64,000 nucleotides of DNA from Vulcaniibacterium gelatinicum. Lineage in GTDB: Bacteria; Pseudomonadota; Gammaproteobacteria; Xanthomonadales; Xanthomonadaceae. The translations under genes and the position numbers were made by a program. The notes beneath the pieces were generated by a model. The model had not been told where the DNA came from and did not search any database. It saw nothing but the letters and a program-made list of their open reading frames with translations. The stretch covers positions 1 to 64,000 of the forward strand of contig NZ_VNKO01000013.1 of the NCBI RefSeq assembly GCF_008033445.1, given 5' to 3'. This document shows positions 37,387-47,735 of the stretch, one piece after another (position 1 is the stretch's first letter; each line of letters starts with the position of its first letter).

Positions 37387-38433
37387 TCAACGCAGCGGCA
37401 CCCGGAACTCGGCCAGATAGTAGCCCCCGTCCCAGCGCGCGGCCATCCGCGCGCGCGGGCCGAACGCATAGGCCAGGCGGTGCGCCACGCTGGCCTGCGC
37501 GTGGCCGTGGCCGCCGTCGCCCGCATCGCGCTCGCGCGGCGCCGGCGCCGGGTTGCGCACCGCCACGTGCAACTCGTCGCCGCTGCCGGCGAGCGCGATC
37601 TCGACCGTGCCGCCTTCGGGCAGGCGCGAGATGCCGTGCAGCACCGCGTTCTCGACCAGCGGCTGCAGCACCAGGCGCGGCAGCGGCAGGTCCCAGGGCA
37701 GCGGCTCCTCGCGCCGCCACTGCACCCGCAGGCGCTCGCCCAGGCGCAACTGCTCGATCGCCAGATAGCGCTCGGCCAGCTCCACCTCCTCGCGCAGGCT
37801 CGACTCGCCGCTGCCGGCGCCGAGCGCGGCGCGGAACAGATCCGACAGGTCCAGCACCGCGCGTTCGGCCACCGCCGGATCGCGCCGCAGCAGCCCGGCG
37901 ATCGTGTTCATGCTGTTGAACAGGAAATGCGGACGGATCCGCGCCTGCAGCGCATCGGCCTCGGCGCGCGCGCTGGCCCGCACCTGCGCCTGCCAGCCGT
38001 CCACCGCGTACAGATAGCGCAGCACCACGGCGACGATCAGCCCGGCGATCGCCGCACTGCCGGCCGTGAAGCGTTGCCACGACACCGCCGCCGGCACCAG
38101 GCCGGTGGCCAGGCTGCGGTCGATCGTGTGCACCAGCACCGCGCCGCAGGCCGCGACCAGCGCCGCCAGCAGCACCGCCAGCGCCCCGCCCAGCGCCCGC
38201 GGCAGACGCGAGAGCCGATGCCGGGCCACGCACAGCAGCACCGACACGGTCAGCGCCAGCCACAGGGCGAAGCCGCTGGCCGAGGCGAAGCGCACCGGCG
38301 TCCACGGCATCACGGCGTTCGGCGCGAGCGCGACCACGACCACCACCAGCTCGGCCACGCCGAGCATGGTCGCGAGCCGGCCCAGCCGGCACAGGTCGGG
38401 CAGCCAGGGCTCGCGTGCGGGAGCGGGCGCCAT
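37387..38433 (-). CDS. algZ: AlgZ/FimS-type sensor histidine kinase
   Basis: A 348-residue LytS-family kinase with about five membrane helices (20-150) and no large periplasmic domain. The His_kinase motif RPHFLFNSMNTIAGLL holds the phosphoacceptor His. The ATP-binding part has LPRLVLQPLVENAVLHGI; glycine boxes in this family are weak, and here DGGHGHAQASVAHRL stands in. Two nt after the esterase stop, 21 nt before algR. Confidence 0.9.
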   Translation of the reverse strand: MAPAPAREPWLPDLCRLGRLATMLGVAELVVVVVALAPNAVMPWTPVRFASASGFALWLALTVSVLLCVARHRLSRLPRALGGALAVLLAALVAACGAVLVHTIDRSLATGLVPAAVSWQRFTAGSAAIAGLIVAVVLRYLYAVDGWQAQVRASARAEADALQARIRPHFLFNSMNTIAGLLRRDPAVAERAVLDLSDLFRAALGAGSGESSLREEVELAERYLAIEQLRLGERLRVQWRREEPLPWDLPLPRLVLQPLVENAVLHGISRLPEGGTVEIALAGSGDELHVAVRNPAPAPRERDAGDGGHGHAQASVAHRLAYAFGPRARMAARWDGGYYLAEFRVPLR

Positions 38434-38435
38434 CG

Positions 38436-39122
38436 TCAGCCGGCCGCGAACCGCGCCGCCAGCCACGCGCGCAGGTCGGCGATCTCGGCCGCGCAGACCT
38501 GGTGCGCCATCGGATAGGCGTGCCATTGCACGTCGAAGCCGAGCCGCTCCAGCCACTGCGCGCTGTGCGCCCCGGCCGCGCACGGCACCACCGGGTCGGC
38601 GGTGCCGTGGGCCATGAACACCGGCTGGGTACGCGCCGCCGGGGTCAGCTCCGCCGCCGCCTGCGCCGCTTGCGGCAGATACGCCGAGAGCGCGACCAGC
38701 CCCGCCAGCGGCTCGCGCCGGCGCAGTCCGGCCGCGAGCGTGATCGCCCCGCCCTGCGAGAACCCGGCGAGCAGCACGCGCGCCGGCGGGATGCCGCGCG
38801 CGCGTTCGCGGTCGATCAGCGCCCCGACCTGCGCCACCGACTGCGCGATGCCCTCGGCATCGGCGCGGTTGGCCAGGTCGAAGTCGCGGATGTCGTACCA
38901 GGCGCGCATGCGCATGCCGGCGTTGATCGTCACCGCGCGCACCGGCGCGTGCGGGAACACGAAGCGCAGCGGCGGCCAGTCGCGCGCCACCAGCTCCGGC
39001 ACGATCGGCTCGAAGTCGTGGCCGTCGGCGCCCAGGCCGTGCAGCCACAGCACCGTCCACTGCGGCGCGGCGCCGGTTTCGATCTCGACGGTTTCGAGCA
39101 GATCGGTGCTGTGCATCTCCAT
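38436..39122 (-). CDS. Alpha/beta-hydrolase carboxylesterase (phospholipase/carboxylesterase family)
   Basis: A 228-residue serine esterase of the EstB/YpfH-type phospholipase/carboxylesterase family. The triad is visible: Ser in LLAGFSQGGAI, Asp in HGTADPVVP, His in YPMAHQV; WLHGLGADGHDF forms the oxyanion region. The ATG at 39122 is chosen because an earlier ATG at 39143 lies inside the tRNA; ATG 39116 is also possible. It starts 9 nt beyond the tRNA 3' end. Confidence 0.88.
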   Translation of the reverse strand: MEMHSTDLLETVEIETGAAPQWTVLWLHGLGADGHDFEPIVPELVARDWPPLRFVFPHAPVRAVTINAGMRMRAWYDIRDFDLANRADAEGIAQSVAQVGALIDRERARGIPPARVLLAGFSQGGAITLAAGLRRREPLAGLVALSAYLPQAAQAAAELTPAARTQPVFMAHGTADPVVPCAAGAHSAQWLERLGFDVQWHAYPMAHQVCAAEIADLRAWLAARFAAG

Positions 39123-39131
39123 GCGCTCGGT

Positions 39132-39207
39132 TGGTGGGCCCACCAGGACTCGAACCTGGAACCAAAGGATTATGAGTCCTCTGCTCTGACCATTGAGCTA
39201 TGGGCCC
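39132..39207 (-). tRNA. tRNA with anticodon CAT, probably tRNA-Ile2
   Basis: The minus strand folds into a complete cloverleaf: acceptor GGGCCCA/TGGGCCC, D stem GCTC/GAGC, anticodon stem GAGGA/TCCTT with loop CTCATAA, T stem CCAGG/CCTGG with TTCGAGT. CCA is encoded. The anticodon CAT (39172-39174) and the resemblance to E. coli ileX (GGCCCC start, GACTCATAATC arm) point to tRNA-Ile2, whose C34 is converted to lysidine by TilS. Elongator tRNA-Met is the alternative. Confidence 0.9.
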
Positions 39208-39220
39208 GTGTCGCCGCGGC

Positions 39221-39226
39221 ATGATA
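39221..39226 (-). promoter_or_regulatory. Possible -10 of the tRNA promoter
   Basis: TATCAT on the minus strand, 13 nt before the mature tRNA 5' end. No clear -35 is found; that position falls in the rpoD terminator hairpin. Confidence 0.3.
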
Positions 39227-39243
39227 GCGCGGCCGAAACGCAG

Positions 39244-39266
39244 AGGGCCCGCACGAGGCGGGCCCT
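39244..39266 (-). terminator. Intrinsic terminator of rpoD
   Basis: AGGGCCCGC, a 5-nt loop, GCGGGCCCT: a perfect 9-bp GC-rich stem 23 nt past the rpoD stop, followed on the minus strand by CTGCGTTTCGG. The T run is short but the stem is strong. Confidence 0.6.
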
Positions 39267-39289
39267 TCGGAACGGCACGGGGGACGCGC

Positions 39290-41140
<1,851 letters not shown>

Positions 41141-41179
41141 GAGTTGCGCCACCGTCTGGGAGTGTCAGGGGAACCGTGC

Positions 41180-41188
41180 ATTGTACCA
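41180..41188 (-). promoter_or_regulatory. Extended -10 promoter of rpoD
   Basis: TGGTACAAT on the minus strand fits the extended -10 form TGnTAnnnT, 39 nt before the rpoD ATG. No good -35 is present, consistent with an extended -10 promoter. Confidence 0.45.
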
Positions 41189-41263
41189 GTCGGGGCAACG
41201 TCCCGCCGGGGCGGGAGCGGCCGGGACCTGGGGTGCCCGGGGAGGGGCCCGGGACGAGGCTGC

Positions 41264-41704
41264 CTACGGCCTGAGGAGGAAGGTCACGGGGCCGTCGTTG
41301 ACCAGGCTGACTTGCATATGGGCGCCGAAACGGCCGGTTTCCACTCTTCCGGCGTGCCGTTGGCGACAGACGGCGACCAGGCGGTTGAAGCTGCGTTCAG
41401 CCTCGTCGGGTGGGGCGGCGGTGCTGAAGCCGGGACGCATGCCGGAGCGGGTGTCGGCGGCGAGGGTGAACTGGCTGACCAGGAGCAGGCCGCCGCCGGT
41501 GTCGGTGAGCGAGCGGTTCATGCGACCGGCGGTGTCGGGGAACACGCGGTAGCCGAGCAGGCGCTCGGCCAGGCGCACGATCTGCGCCTCGCTGTCGCCG
41601 GGCTCGGCGGCGACCAGGGCGAGCAGGCCGGGACCGATCTCGCCGACGGTGGCGCCGTCCACGGTGACGCGGGCTTCGGTGACGCGCTGGATCAGGGCGA
41701 GCAT
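41264..41704 (-). CDS. dtd: D-aminoacyl-tRNA deacylase
   Basis: Removes D-amino acids mischarged on tRNAs. The 146-residue protein has both family motifs, SQFTLAAD and the C-terminal NDGPVTFLL with the chirality-checking Gly-Pro. Length is typical. It precedes rpoD on the same strand with a 123-nt gap that holds the rpoD promoter. Confidence 0.96.
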   Translation of the reverse strand: MLALIQRVTEARVTVDGATVGEIGPGLLALVAAEPGDSEAQIVRLAERLLGYRVFPDTAGRMNRSLTDTGGGLLLVSQFTLAADTRSGMRPGFSTAAPPDEAERSFNRLVAVCRQRHAGRVETGRFGAHMQVSLVNDGPVTFLLRP

Positions 41705-42013
41705 CGGGCGTCCGGGCGGCGGGGGACGTCCCTATTGTGGCGGGTGGGCCGGAGTACCTGTCGCTGGGCGCGTGTGCGGTTGTCAGTCGCTGCGGGCGGG
41801 GGCGCCGGCTGCCTGGGGTGGGGTTCGCCGCGTGGGCTCCGCGTCCGGCTCCGACACGCGGCCGCAGACCCGTGCCGCTGCGCGGCCCGATCCGACCATC
41901 TCCCCGCTGCTTCCTCCACTGAACCTCACCGCAATCCGAGCCCGCTCGACCAAATCACCCGCCGACACACCCGGCCCAACAGTCACCACAGCCGCCCCCG
42001 CTACACTCGCGCG
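41705..42013. other. 309-nt intergenic region holding repeat copy B
   Basis: Gap between the divergent dtd and acyltransferase genes. It contains copy B of the 77-bp repeat (41760-41835) and a stretch related to the palindrome at 27267. A TACACT hexamer lies at 42002-42007, only 6 nt before the next ATG, so that mRNA could be leaderless. No coding region is supported. Confidence 0.6.
41760..41835. repeat. 77-bp dispersed repeat, copy B
   Basis: About 93% identical to copy A (36559-36635) and in the same orientation on the + strand. The shared core is GCGTGTGCGGTTGTCA followed by CGGGCGGGGGCGCCGG. Both copies are intergenic, so this is probably one member of a genome-wide family. Confidence 0.8.
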
Positions 42014-43000
42014 ATGCCCGCGCTGCTCGCCCGTGTGCTGTCCCTGCTCGCCGCCGCCGTCGCGCGGCTGCCGTGGCCGTGGCTGCGCGCCCTCGCCGAT
42101 GCGCTCGCCGACACGTGGCGGCGGCGCGACGCGCGCCTGGCGCGGATCGCGCGGCGCAACCTCGAACTCACCTACCCGGAACTGCTCCCGAGCGAACGCG
42201 ACGCCCTGCAGGCGCGGATCCTGCGCACCACCGCGCGCCAGATCGTCGAGACCCTGCGCCTGTGGACCCGCCCGCACGCCCACAACCTGGCCCGCATCCG
42301 CGACACGCACGGCGTCGAACTGTTCGACGCCGCCCTCGCCGCCGGGCGCGGCCTGATCGTCGCCGCCCCGCACTACGGCAACTGGGAACTGCTCAACCAG
42401 TGGCTGGCCTGGCGCACCCCCCTGGCGATCCTGTACGCCCCGCCCGGCTCGCGCATCGGCGAAGCCTTCCTCCAGCGCGTGCGCGCCGCCTCCGGCGACG
42501 CCGCGCGCGTGCAGCAGGTGCGCGCCGAAGGCCCGGCGATCCGGCAACTGTTCAAACTGCTCCAGGGCGGCGGCGTGGTCGGGATCCTGCCCGACCAGCA
42601 ACCCAAGCTCGGTGACGGCGTGTTCGCCCCCTTCTTCGGCCGCCCCGCGCTGACCATGACCCTGCTGCCGCGGCTGGCGCAGCGCACCGGCGCGACCGTG
42701 CTGTTCGCCTGCTGCGAACGCATCGGCGAGGACGCGGACGGGCCGCGCTTCGCCCTGCGCTTCGAACCGGCCCCGGCCACGATCGCCGACCCCGATCCCG
42801 CCGTCGGCGCCGCGGCGCTCAATGCCGGCGTCGAACGCATCGCCCGCCGCGATCCGGCGCAGTACCAGTGGACCTACAAACGCTTCAGCTACACCCCGCC
42901 GGAGAGCGCCGCCGGCAACCCCTACTGGCCCGACTGCTACCCGCCACGCACCGTGCGCCGCGCCATGCGCGAGGCCGCGCGGGCCGACGAACTGTCCTGA
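42014..43000 (+). CDS. LpxL/HtrB-type lipid A acyltransferase
   Basis: A 328-residue membrane-associated acyltransferase that transfers secondary acyl chains to lipid A at the inner membrane. An N-terminal hydrophobic segment (about 5-27) precedes the H-x4-E catalytic motif HYGNWE (H120, E125). GILPDQQPKLGDGVFAPFFG and the late QYQWTYKRF are also conserved in the family. LpxL and LpxM cannot be told apart here. First gene of an envelope cluster. Confidence 0.9.
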   Translation: MPALLARVLSLLAAAVARLPWPWLRALADALADTWRRRDARLARIARRNLELTYPELLPSERDALQARILRTTARQIVETLRLWTRPHAHNLARIRDTHGVELFDAALAAGRGLIVAAPHYGNWELLNQWLAWRTPLAILYAPPGSRIGEAFLQRVRAASGDAARVQQVRAEGPAIRQLFKLLQGGGVVGILPDQQPKLGDGVFAPFFGRPALTMTLLPRLAQRTGATVLFACCERIGEDADGPRFALRFEPAPATIADPDPAVGAAALNAGVERIARRDPAQYQWTYKRFSYTPPESAAGNPYWPDCYPPRTVRRAMREAARADELS

Positions 43001-43096
43001 CCCGGGCGGCGCCTCCCGACCGCCGCCGCATCGCCCGGGGGATGACGCTGCGCGCGATTCGGCGATGATGGTGCGCCCCCTGCACGAGGCCCGCGC

Positions 43097-43597
43097 ATGC
43101 CCCCCGACACCGCCGTCGACGCCGCCGACGCGGCCTGGCAGCCGCTGCCGCCGCGCGCACAGCGCCTGTTCGCGCTCACCGACGCGCTGGTGCTCGCGCC
43201 GATGGGCGCAGTCGGCGGCTGGTTCCTGGCCGACGTCGGCGAGGTGCTGCTGCCGCCGCAGCTCGCGCTGGCCGGGCTGGTGCTCGGCCTCATCGCCGGC
43301 CTGCTCAGCGGCCGGCACCGCTTCCGGCACACCCGCTGGCGGCTGGACGCCGACGGCTTCGCGGTCGCGCGCGGACGCTGGTGGCGGCGCGAGACCCTGG
43401 TCCCGGCCACGCGCGTGCAGCACCTGGACCTCAGGCACGGTCCGCTGGAACGGCACTGGGGGCTGGCGACGCTGGTGATCCACACCGCCGGCACCCGCGA
43501 CAACGCGGTCAGCCTCGGCGGCCTGGAACAGGCCGAGGCCGAGCGCCTGCGCGAGTCGCTCGCGCGCCAGCCCGGGGACGACGATGGCGCCGTCTGA
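43097..43597 (+). CDS. bPH2 (DUF304) membrane protein, YdbS-like
   Basis: A 166-residue protein with two membrane helices (about 28-80) and one bacterial PH2 domain (about 85-155: RFRHTRWRLDADGFAVARG...TRVQHLDLRHGPLERHWGLATL). YdbS and YdbT are paired in many bacteria; in Bacillus they contribute to envelope-stress resistance. It overlaps the next gene by 14 nt, showing coupled translation. Confidence 0.88.
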   Translation: MPPDTAVDAADAAWQPLPPRAQRLFALTDALVLAPMGAVGGWFLADVGEVLLPPQLALAGLVLGLIAGLLSGRHRFRHTRWRLDADGFAVARGRWWRRETLVPATRVQHLDLRHGPLERHWGLATLVIHTAGTRDNAVSLGGLEQAEAERLRESLARQPGDDDGAV

Positions 43598-45071
43598 TGC
43601 CGCCGCCCCGGCCGAGCGCCGCCTGCACCCGTGGTCGTGGCTGTTCGTGCTGATCGCCCAGCTCAAGCAGTTCGTGGTGCCGCTGCTGGCGGTGTTCTTC
43701 TTCGGCGGCGACCGCAACGAGCTGTGGCCGCTGCTCGGCGTGGGCGTGCTGGCGCTGGTCTCGCTGCTGCAGTACTTCACCTACCGCTATGCGGTGGGCC
43801 GCGACGCGCTCACCATCCGCAGCGGCTGGCTGCACCGCAGCCGGCGCGAGATCCCGTTCGCGCGCATCCACAACGTGGAAGTGCAGCAGTCGCTGCTGCA
43901 CCGGCTGTTCGGCGTGGCCGAGCTGCGCCTGGAATCGGCCGGCGGCACCCGGCCCGAGGCGCAGATGCGGGTACTGCGGCTGGACGAGGCGCTCGCGCTC
44001 GAACGCCTGTTGCGCCAGCGCGGCGCGTCCGAACCGGCCGCCGCCGAGGCGCCGGCGGCGACGCCGTTGCTGCGCCTGTCCAGCGCCGAGCTGGTGCGGC
44101 TGGGCCTGATCTCCAACCGCGGCCTGATCGTGGTCGGCGCGCTGGCGGGCGCGGCCTCGCAGGTCAGCCCGCGCTTGCTGCCGGACCTGGTCGCCGTCTG
44201 GGGCGAGCTCCTGTTCGGCTGGATCAACGGCCAGCACTTCGACCTGCTGCAGACCGGGATCGCGGTGGCCACGCTGGTGCTGGTCGGCGTGCTGCTGCTG
44301 CGGCTGCTGTCGGTGGTGCTGGCGCTGGTGCAGTACCACGGCTTCACCCTCGTCGAACACGGGCGCCGGCTGACCGTCGAACGCGGCCTGCTGGCGCGGC
44401 TGCGCACCAGCACCTCGCGGCGCCGGATCCAGGCCTGGACCCTGCACGAGGGCGTGCTGCACCGCTGGTTCGGCCGCCGCAGCCTGCACGTGGACAGCGC
44501 CGCCGGCGTGCAGAACGACGCCGCGCAGCAGCGCGCGCTGCGCGAGCTGGCGCCGATCGCCACGCCGGCGCAGTGCGACGCGCTGATCGCGCACCTGCTG
44601 CCCGACGCCGGCTGGAACACGCTGCAGTGGCAGCCGCTGCATCCACGCGCATGGCGGCGGCTGGCGCTGCCGGGCGTGCTGTTCGGGCTCGCGCTGACGC
44701 TGGCGCTGGGCTGGCGGTTCGGCGCCCCGGGCCTGCTCGCGCTGCTGTGGCTGCCGTGGGCGGTGTTCGCCGCGCGCCGGCATGCGCAGCTCGCCGGCTA
44801 TGCCTGCAACGGCCGCCTGGTCGCGGTGCGCGGCGGCTGGCTGCAGCGGCACTGGCGCTTCGCCGAACTCGCCAAGCTGCAGGCGCTGCGCTGGACGCAG
44901 AGCCCGTTCGACCGCCGCCACGGCATGGCCACGCTGTGGCTCGACACTGCCGGCGCCTCGCCGCTGGCGCCGCCGCTGCGGATCCGCTACCTGGACGCGG
45001 CGACCGCGCGCGCGCTGCAGCGCGAGTTCGCCGCCCGCATCGCCCGCCGCGCCGCGGCCACCTCCGCATGA
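43584..45071 (+). CDS. bPH2 (DUF304) membrane protein, YdbT-like
   Basis: A 495-residue protein with three bPH2 domains separated by paired membrane helices. The repeated motif RxREIPFARIHNVEVQQSLLHRLFG, then RLRTSTSRRRIQAW and FAELAKLQALRWTQSPFDRRHG, marks the three copies. Partner of the YdbS-like protein; its stop overlaps the following GT2 gene (ATGA). Confidence 0.88.
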   Translation: MAPSDAAAPAERRLHPWSWLFVLIAQLKQFVVPLLAVFFFGGDRNELWPLLGVGVLALVSLLQYFTYRYAVGRDALTIRSGWLHRSRREIPFARIHNVEVQQSLLHRLFGVAELRLESAGGTRPEAQMRVLRLDEALALERLLRQRGASEPAAAEAPAATPLLRLSSAELVRLGLISNRGLIVVGALAGAASQVSPRLLPDLVAVWGELLFGWINGQHFDLLQTGIAVATLVLVGVLLLRLLSVVLALVQYHGFTLVEHGRRLTVERGLLARLRTSTSRRRIQAWTLHEGVLHRWFGRRSLHVDSAAGVQNDAAQQRALRELAPIATPAQCDALIAHLLPDAGWNTLQWQPLHPRAWRRLALPGVLFGLALTLALGWRFGAPGLLALLWLPWAVFAARRHAQLAGYACNGRLVAVRGGWLQRHWRFAELAKLQALRWTQSPFDRRHGMATLWLDTAGASPLAPPLRIRYLDAATARALQREFAARIARRAAATSA

Positions 45072-45850
45072 CCCGCCCCCTGCCCCTGTCCGGCGTGGTG
45101 ATCACCCGCAACGAAGCCGACCGCATCGGCCGCTGCGTGGGCTCGCTCGCGCAGGTGTGCGCCGAGGTGATCGTGCTCGACTCCGGCTCCAGCGACGACA
45201 CCGTGGCGGTCGCGCGTGCCGCCGGCGCGCGGGTCGAGCACCAGGACTGGCTCGGCTTCGCCGCGCAGAAGAACGCCGCGATCGAGCGCGCGACGCAACC
45301 GTGGGTGCTGCTGCTGGACGCCGACGAATGGCTGGAGCCGCCGGCGCTGGCCCGCCTGCGCGCGCTGTTCGACAGCGGCGAGGTCGAGCGCGCCGACGTC
45401 TGGCGCCTGCTGCGGCGCACCCATTTCCTCGGCCACCGGATGCGCTTCGGCAGCTTCGCGCGCGAGCCGGTCGAGCGCCTGTTCCGCGCCCGCTTCCGCC
45501 ACGCGCCGCGCCTGGTGCACGAATACCTCGACATCCGCGGCGCGCGCGTGGCCACGCTCGACGCGGCGCTGGAGCACGACACCGCGCGCAGCGAGGCCGA
45601 GTACTGGCGCAAGCTCGAGGGCTACGCCCGGCTGTGGGCGCAGGAGCAGCGCGCGCGCGGGCGCCGCGGCTTCCCCGGCCGCGGCGCGCTGGCGGCGGCG
45701 GCCTACTTCCTGCGTAATCTGGTGCTGCGCGGCGGCCTGCTCGACGGCCGCGGCGGCTGGCGCCATCATCGCCTGCACATGCGCTATGCGGCGCTGAAGT
45801 ACCGCCTGCTGCGCCAGGATCCCATCGAGACGACCGATCCCCACCGATGA
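45068..45850 (+). CDS. GT2 glycosyltransferase, WaaE/KdtX-like
   Basis: A 260-residue family 2 glycosyltransferase. It has the start LSGVVITRNEADRIGRCVGSL, the nucleotide-binding DSGSSDDT, the metal motif LLLDADEW and the acceptor-side LVHEYLDI. This pattern is that of the LPS-core beta-glucosyltransferases WaaE/KdtX. The acceptor is inferred from family and neighbours. 4-nt overlaps on both ends tie it to the operon. Confidence 0.87.
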   Translation: MTRPLPLSGVVITRNEADRIGRCVGSLAQVCAEVIVLDSGSSDDTVAVARAAGARVEHQDWLGFAAQKNAAIERATQPWVLLLDADEWLEPPALARLRALFDSGEVERADVWRLLRRTHFLGHRMRFGSFAREPVERLFRARFRHAPRLVHEYLDIRGARVATLDAALEHDTARSEAEYWRKLEGYARLWAQEQRARGRRGFPGRGALAAAAYFLRNLVLRGGLLDGRGGWRHHRLHMRYAALKYRLLRQDPIETTDPHR

Positions 45851-46743
45851 GCCCCCGCCCCCACAGCGTCAGCCTGGTGGTCACCACCTACAACTGGCCG
45901 CAGGCGCTGGCCGTGGTCCTGGACAGCGTGCGCGGCCAGCGCCACCTGCCGGACGAGGTCATCGTCGCCGACGACGGTTCGGGCCCGGACACCGCCGCGC
46001 TGCTGCAGACGATCGCCCGCGACTTCCCGGTGCCGCTGCGGCATGTCTGGCAGGAGGACCGCGGCTTCCGCGTCGCCCGCTCGCGCAACCGCGCCATCGC
46101 CGCCGCGCGCGGCGAGTACGTGCTGCTGCTCGACGGCGACATGGTGCTGCACCCTGCGTTCGTCGCCGACCATCTGCGCTTCGCGCGGCCGGGCGCGTTC
46201 GTGCAGGGCTCGCGGGTGCTGACCACGCCCGCGTTCAGCCAGCGCATGCTCGCCGATCCGCGCCTGCGCCCCGGGCTGTGGACGGGCGGGATCCGGCGCC
46301 GCCGGCACACCCTGCGCCTGCCGCCGCTGGCCGCACTCTACTTCCACTTGCGGGGTGGGGCGCCGCGCATGGTCAAGACCTGCAACCAGGGCTGGTGGCG
46401 CGCCGACCTGCTGCGCCTGAACGGATTCGACGAACGCATGGAGGGCTGGGGGCGCGAGGACGAGGAACTCGCCTGGCGCGCCTGGCACGCCGGCCTGGAA
46501 TGCCGGCAGTTGCGGCTGGCCGGGCTCGCCTTCCACCTGCACCACCGCGAGCGTCACCAGGGTGGCGCCAGCCCCAACGACGTCTATCTCGCCGAGACCC
46601 GCGCCCGGCGCCTGACCCGCTGCGAACGCGGCCTGGATGCGCACCTGGCCGAGTTCGCGGCGCATCCGGCGCCGGACCTGCGCGAGGGCGCCGCGCGTGC
46701 GCCGGCTCAGCCCCTGCCCAGCGCCGCCAGCTCGCGGCGGTAG
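45847..46743 (+). CDS. GT2 glycosyltransferase with GT7-type C-terminal region
   Basis: A 298-residue glycosyltransferase. The GT-A core has VSLVVTTYNWPQALA, VADDGSGPDT and LLLDGDM; the later GWGREDEELAWRAWHAG is the galactosyltransferase-type (GT7 C-terminal) motif. Donor and acceptor are not determinable; an LPS-core role fits the neighbours. Its last 37 nt overlap the 3' end of the convergent GT4 gene. Confidence 0.87.
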   Translation: MSPRPHSVSLVVTTYNWPQALAVVLDSVRGQRHLPDEVIVADDGSGPDTAALLQTIARDFPVPLRHVWQEDRGFRVARSRNRAIAAARGEYVLLLDGDMVLHPAFVADHLRFARPGAFVQGSRVLTTPAFSQRMLADPRLRPGLWTGGIRRRRHTLRLPPLAALYFHLRGGAPRMVKTCNQGWWRADLLRLNGFDERMEGWGREDEELAWRAWHAGLECRQLRLAGLAFHLHHRERHQGGASPNDVYLAETRARRLTRCERGLDAHLAEFAAHPAPDLREGAARAPAQPLPSAASSRR

Positions 46744-47729
46744 AAGGCCTCCAGCTCGGCCAGCCGGGCCTCGAGCGAGAACCGCTGCATCGGATAGGCG
46801 CGCCGCGGCGGCCGCGCCGCGGCCAGGGTGTGCAGCGCGCGCGCCAGCGCCTCGACGTCGCCGAGCGGCACCAGCGGCGTGCCGATCGCGTCGGCGAGGT
46901 GGCGCGCGCCCTGGCTGGCGGTGGCCACGATCGGCAACCCGGCCTGCATCGCCTCGAGCAGGACCAGCCCGAACGGCTCGTCGCGCGCGGCGCTGACGAA
47001 GGCGTCATAGGCCGCCAGCCAGTCCTGCGGCCGCTCGACGAAGCCCGGCAGCACGATCCGCGGGTGCCCGGCCGCGCGCGCGCGCAGCGCCTCGAGCTCG
47101 CGGCCCTGGCCGGCGACCACCAGCCACACGTCGGGCGCGTCGAGGCGGTGGAAGGCCTCGAGCAGCAGGTCGAAGCCCTTGTTGCGCTCGGCGCGGCCGA
47201 GCGCGCCGAGCACGTAGGCGTCCGCGGGGATGCCGTGCGCGGCACGCAGGCGCGCACGCGCGTCCGCGGCCGGCGCGACCGGCAGGGTCCAGTTGTCCAT
47301 CTGCACCGTGTGCGCGCGCAGCCGTTCCGGGATCGCGGCGAGCTGCCACGGCGCGATCGCCACCAGCGCATCGAGCCGCGCATGCTGCTGCGGCTTGTAG
47401 GCGATGTGCAGCGTCGCCACCCGCAGGCACACCCCGTCCAGGCCGTGCAGCGCGCGGCAACCGCCGGACAGGTGCGCGTGGGCGACGTCGGGGCGCAGCC
47501 GGCGCACCCGCCGGCGCGCCTGCCAGCGTGCGAGCAGGTCGGAGACGACCTCGACCCGCACCCGCGGATCCACCCGGTGCGCGATCGCGTCCGGCCGAGG
47601 CTGCGCGCCGGCGCGGCGCAGGATCAGGGTCACCTCGTGCCCGGCCGCGGCCTGGGCGTTGGCCAGCTCCACCGCGTAGCGTTCGCTGCCGGCGAAGCGT
47701 CGGGTCAGGAGCAGATGGACGATGCGCAT
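46707..47729 (-). CDS. GT4 glycosyltransferase
   Basis: A 340-residue GT-B enzyme. The N-terminal half holds the Gly-rich start RRFAGSERYAVELANAQAAAGHEV. The C-terminal half has LGRAERNKGFDLLLEAF and the nucleotide-sugar EX7E motif in EPFGLVLLEAMQAGLPIV. Likely an LPS-core or O-chain transferase. It follows the ArnT-like gene by 6 nt and overlaps the convergent GT2 gene by 37 nt. Confidence 0.88.
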   Translation of the reverse strand: MRIVHLLLTRRFAGSERYAVELANAQAAAGHEVTLILRRAGAQPRPDAIAHRVDPRVRVEVVSDLLARWQARRRVRRLRPDVAHAHLSGGCRALHGLDGVCLRVATLHIAYKPQQHARLDALVAIAPWQLAAIPERLRAHTVQMDNWTLPVAPAADARARLRAAHGIPADAYVLGALGRAERNKGFDLLLEAFHRLDAPDVWLVVAGQGRELEALRARAAGHPRIVLPGFVERPQDWLAAYDAFVSAARDEPFGLVLLEAMQAGLPIVATASQGARHLADAIGTPLVPLGDVEALARALHTLAAARPPRRAYPMQRFSLEARLAELEAFYRRELAALGRG

Positions 47730-47735
47730 CGCGGT

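Noticed and set aside
39132-39143. Esterase start at 39143
   Set aside because: It lies inside the tRNA 3' end; ATG 39122 or 39116 is downstream of the tRNA.
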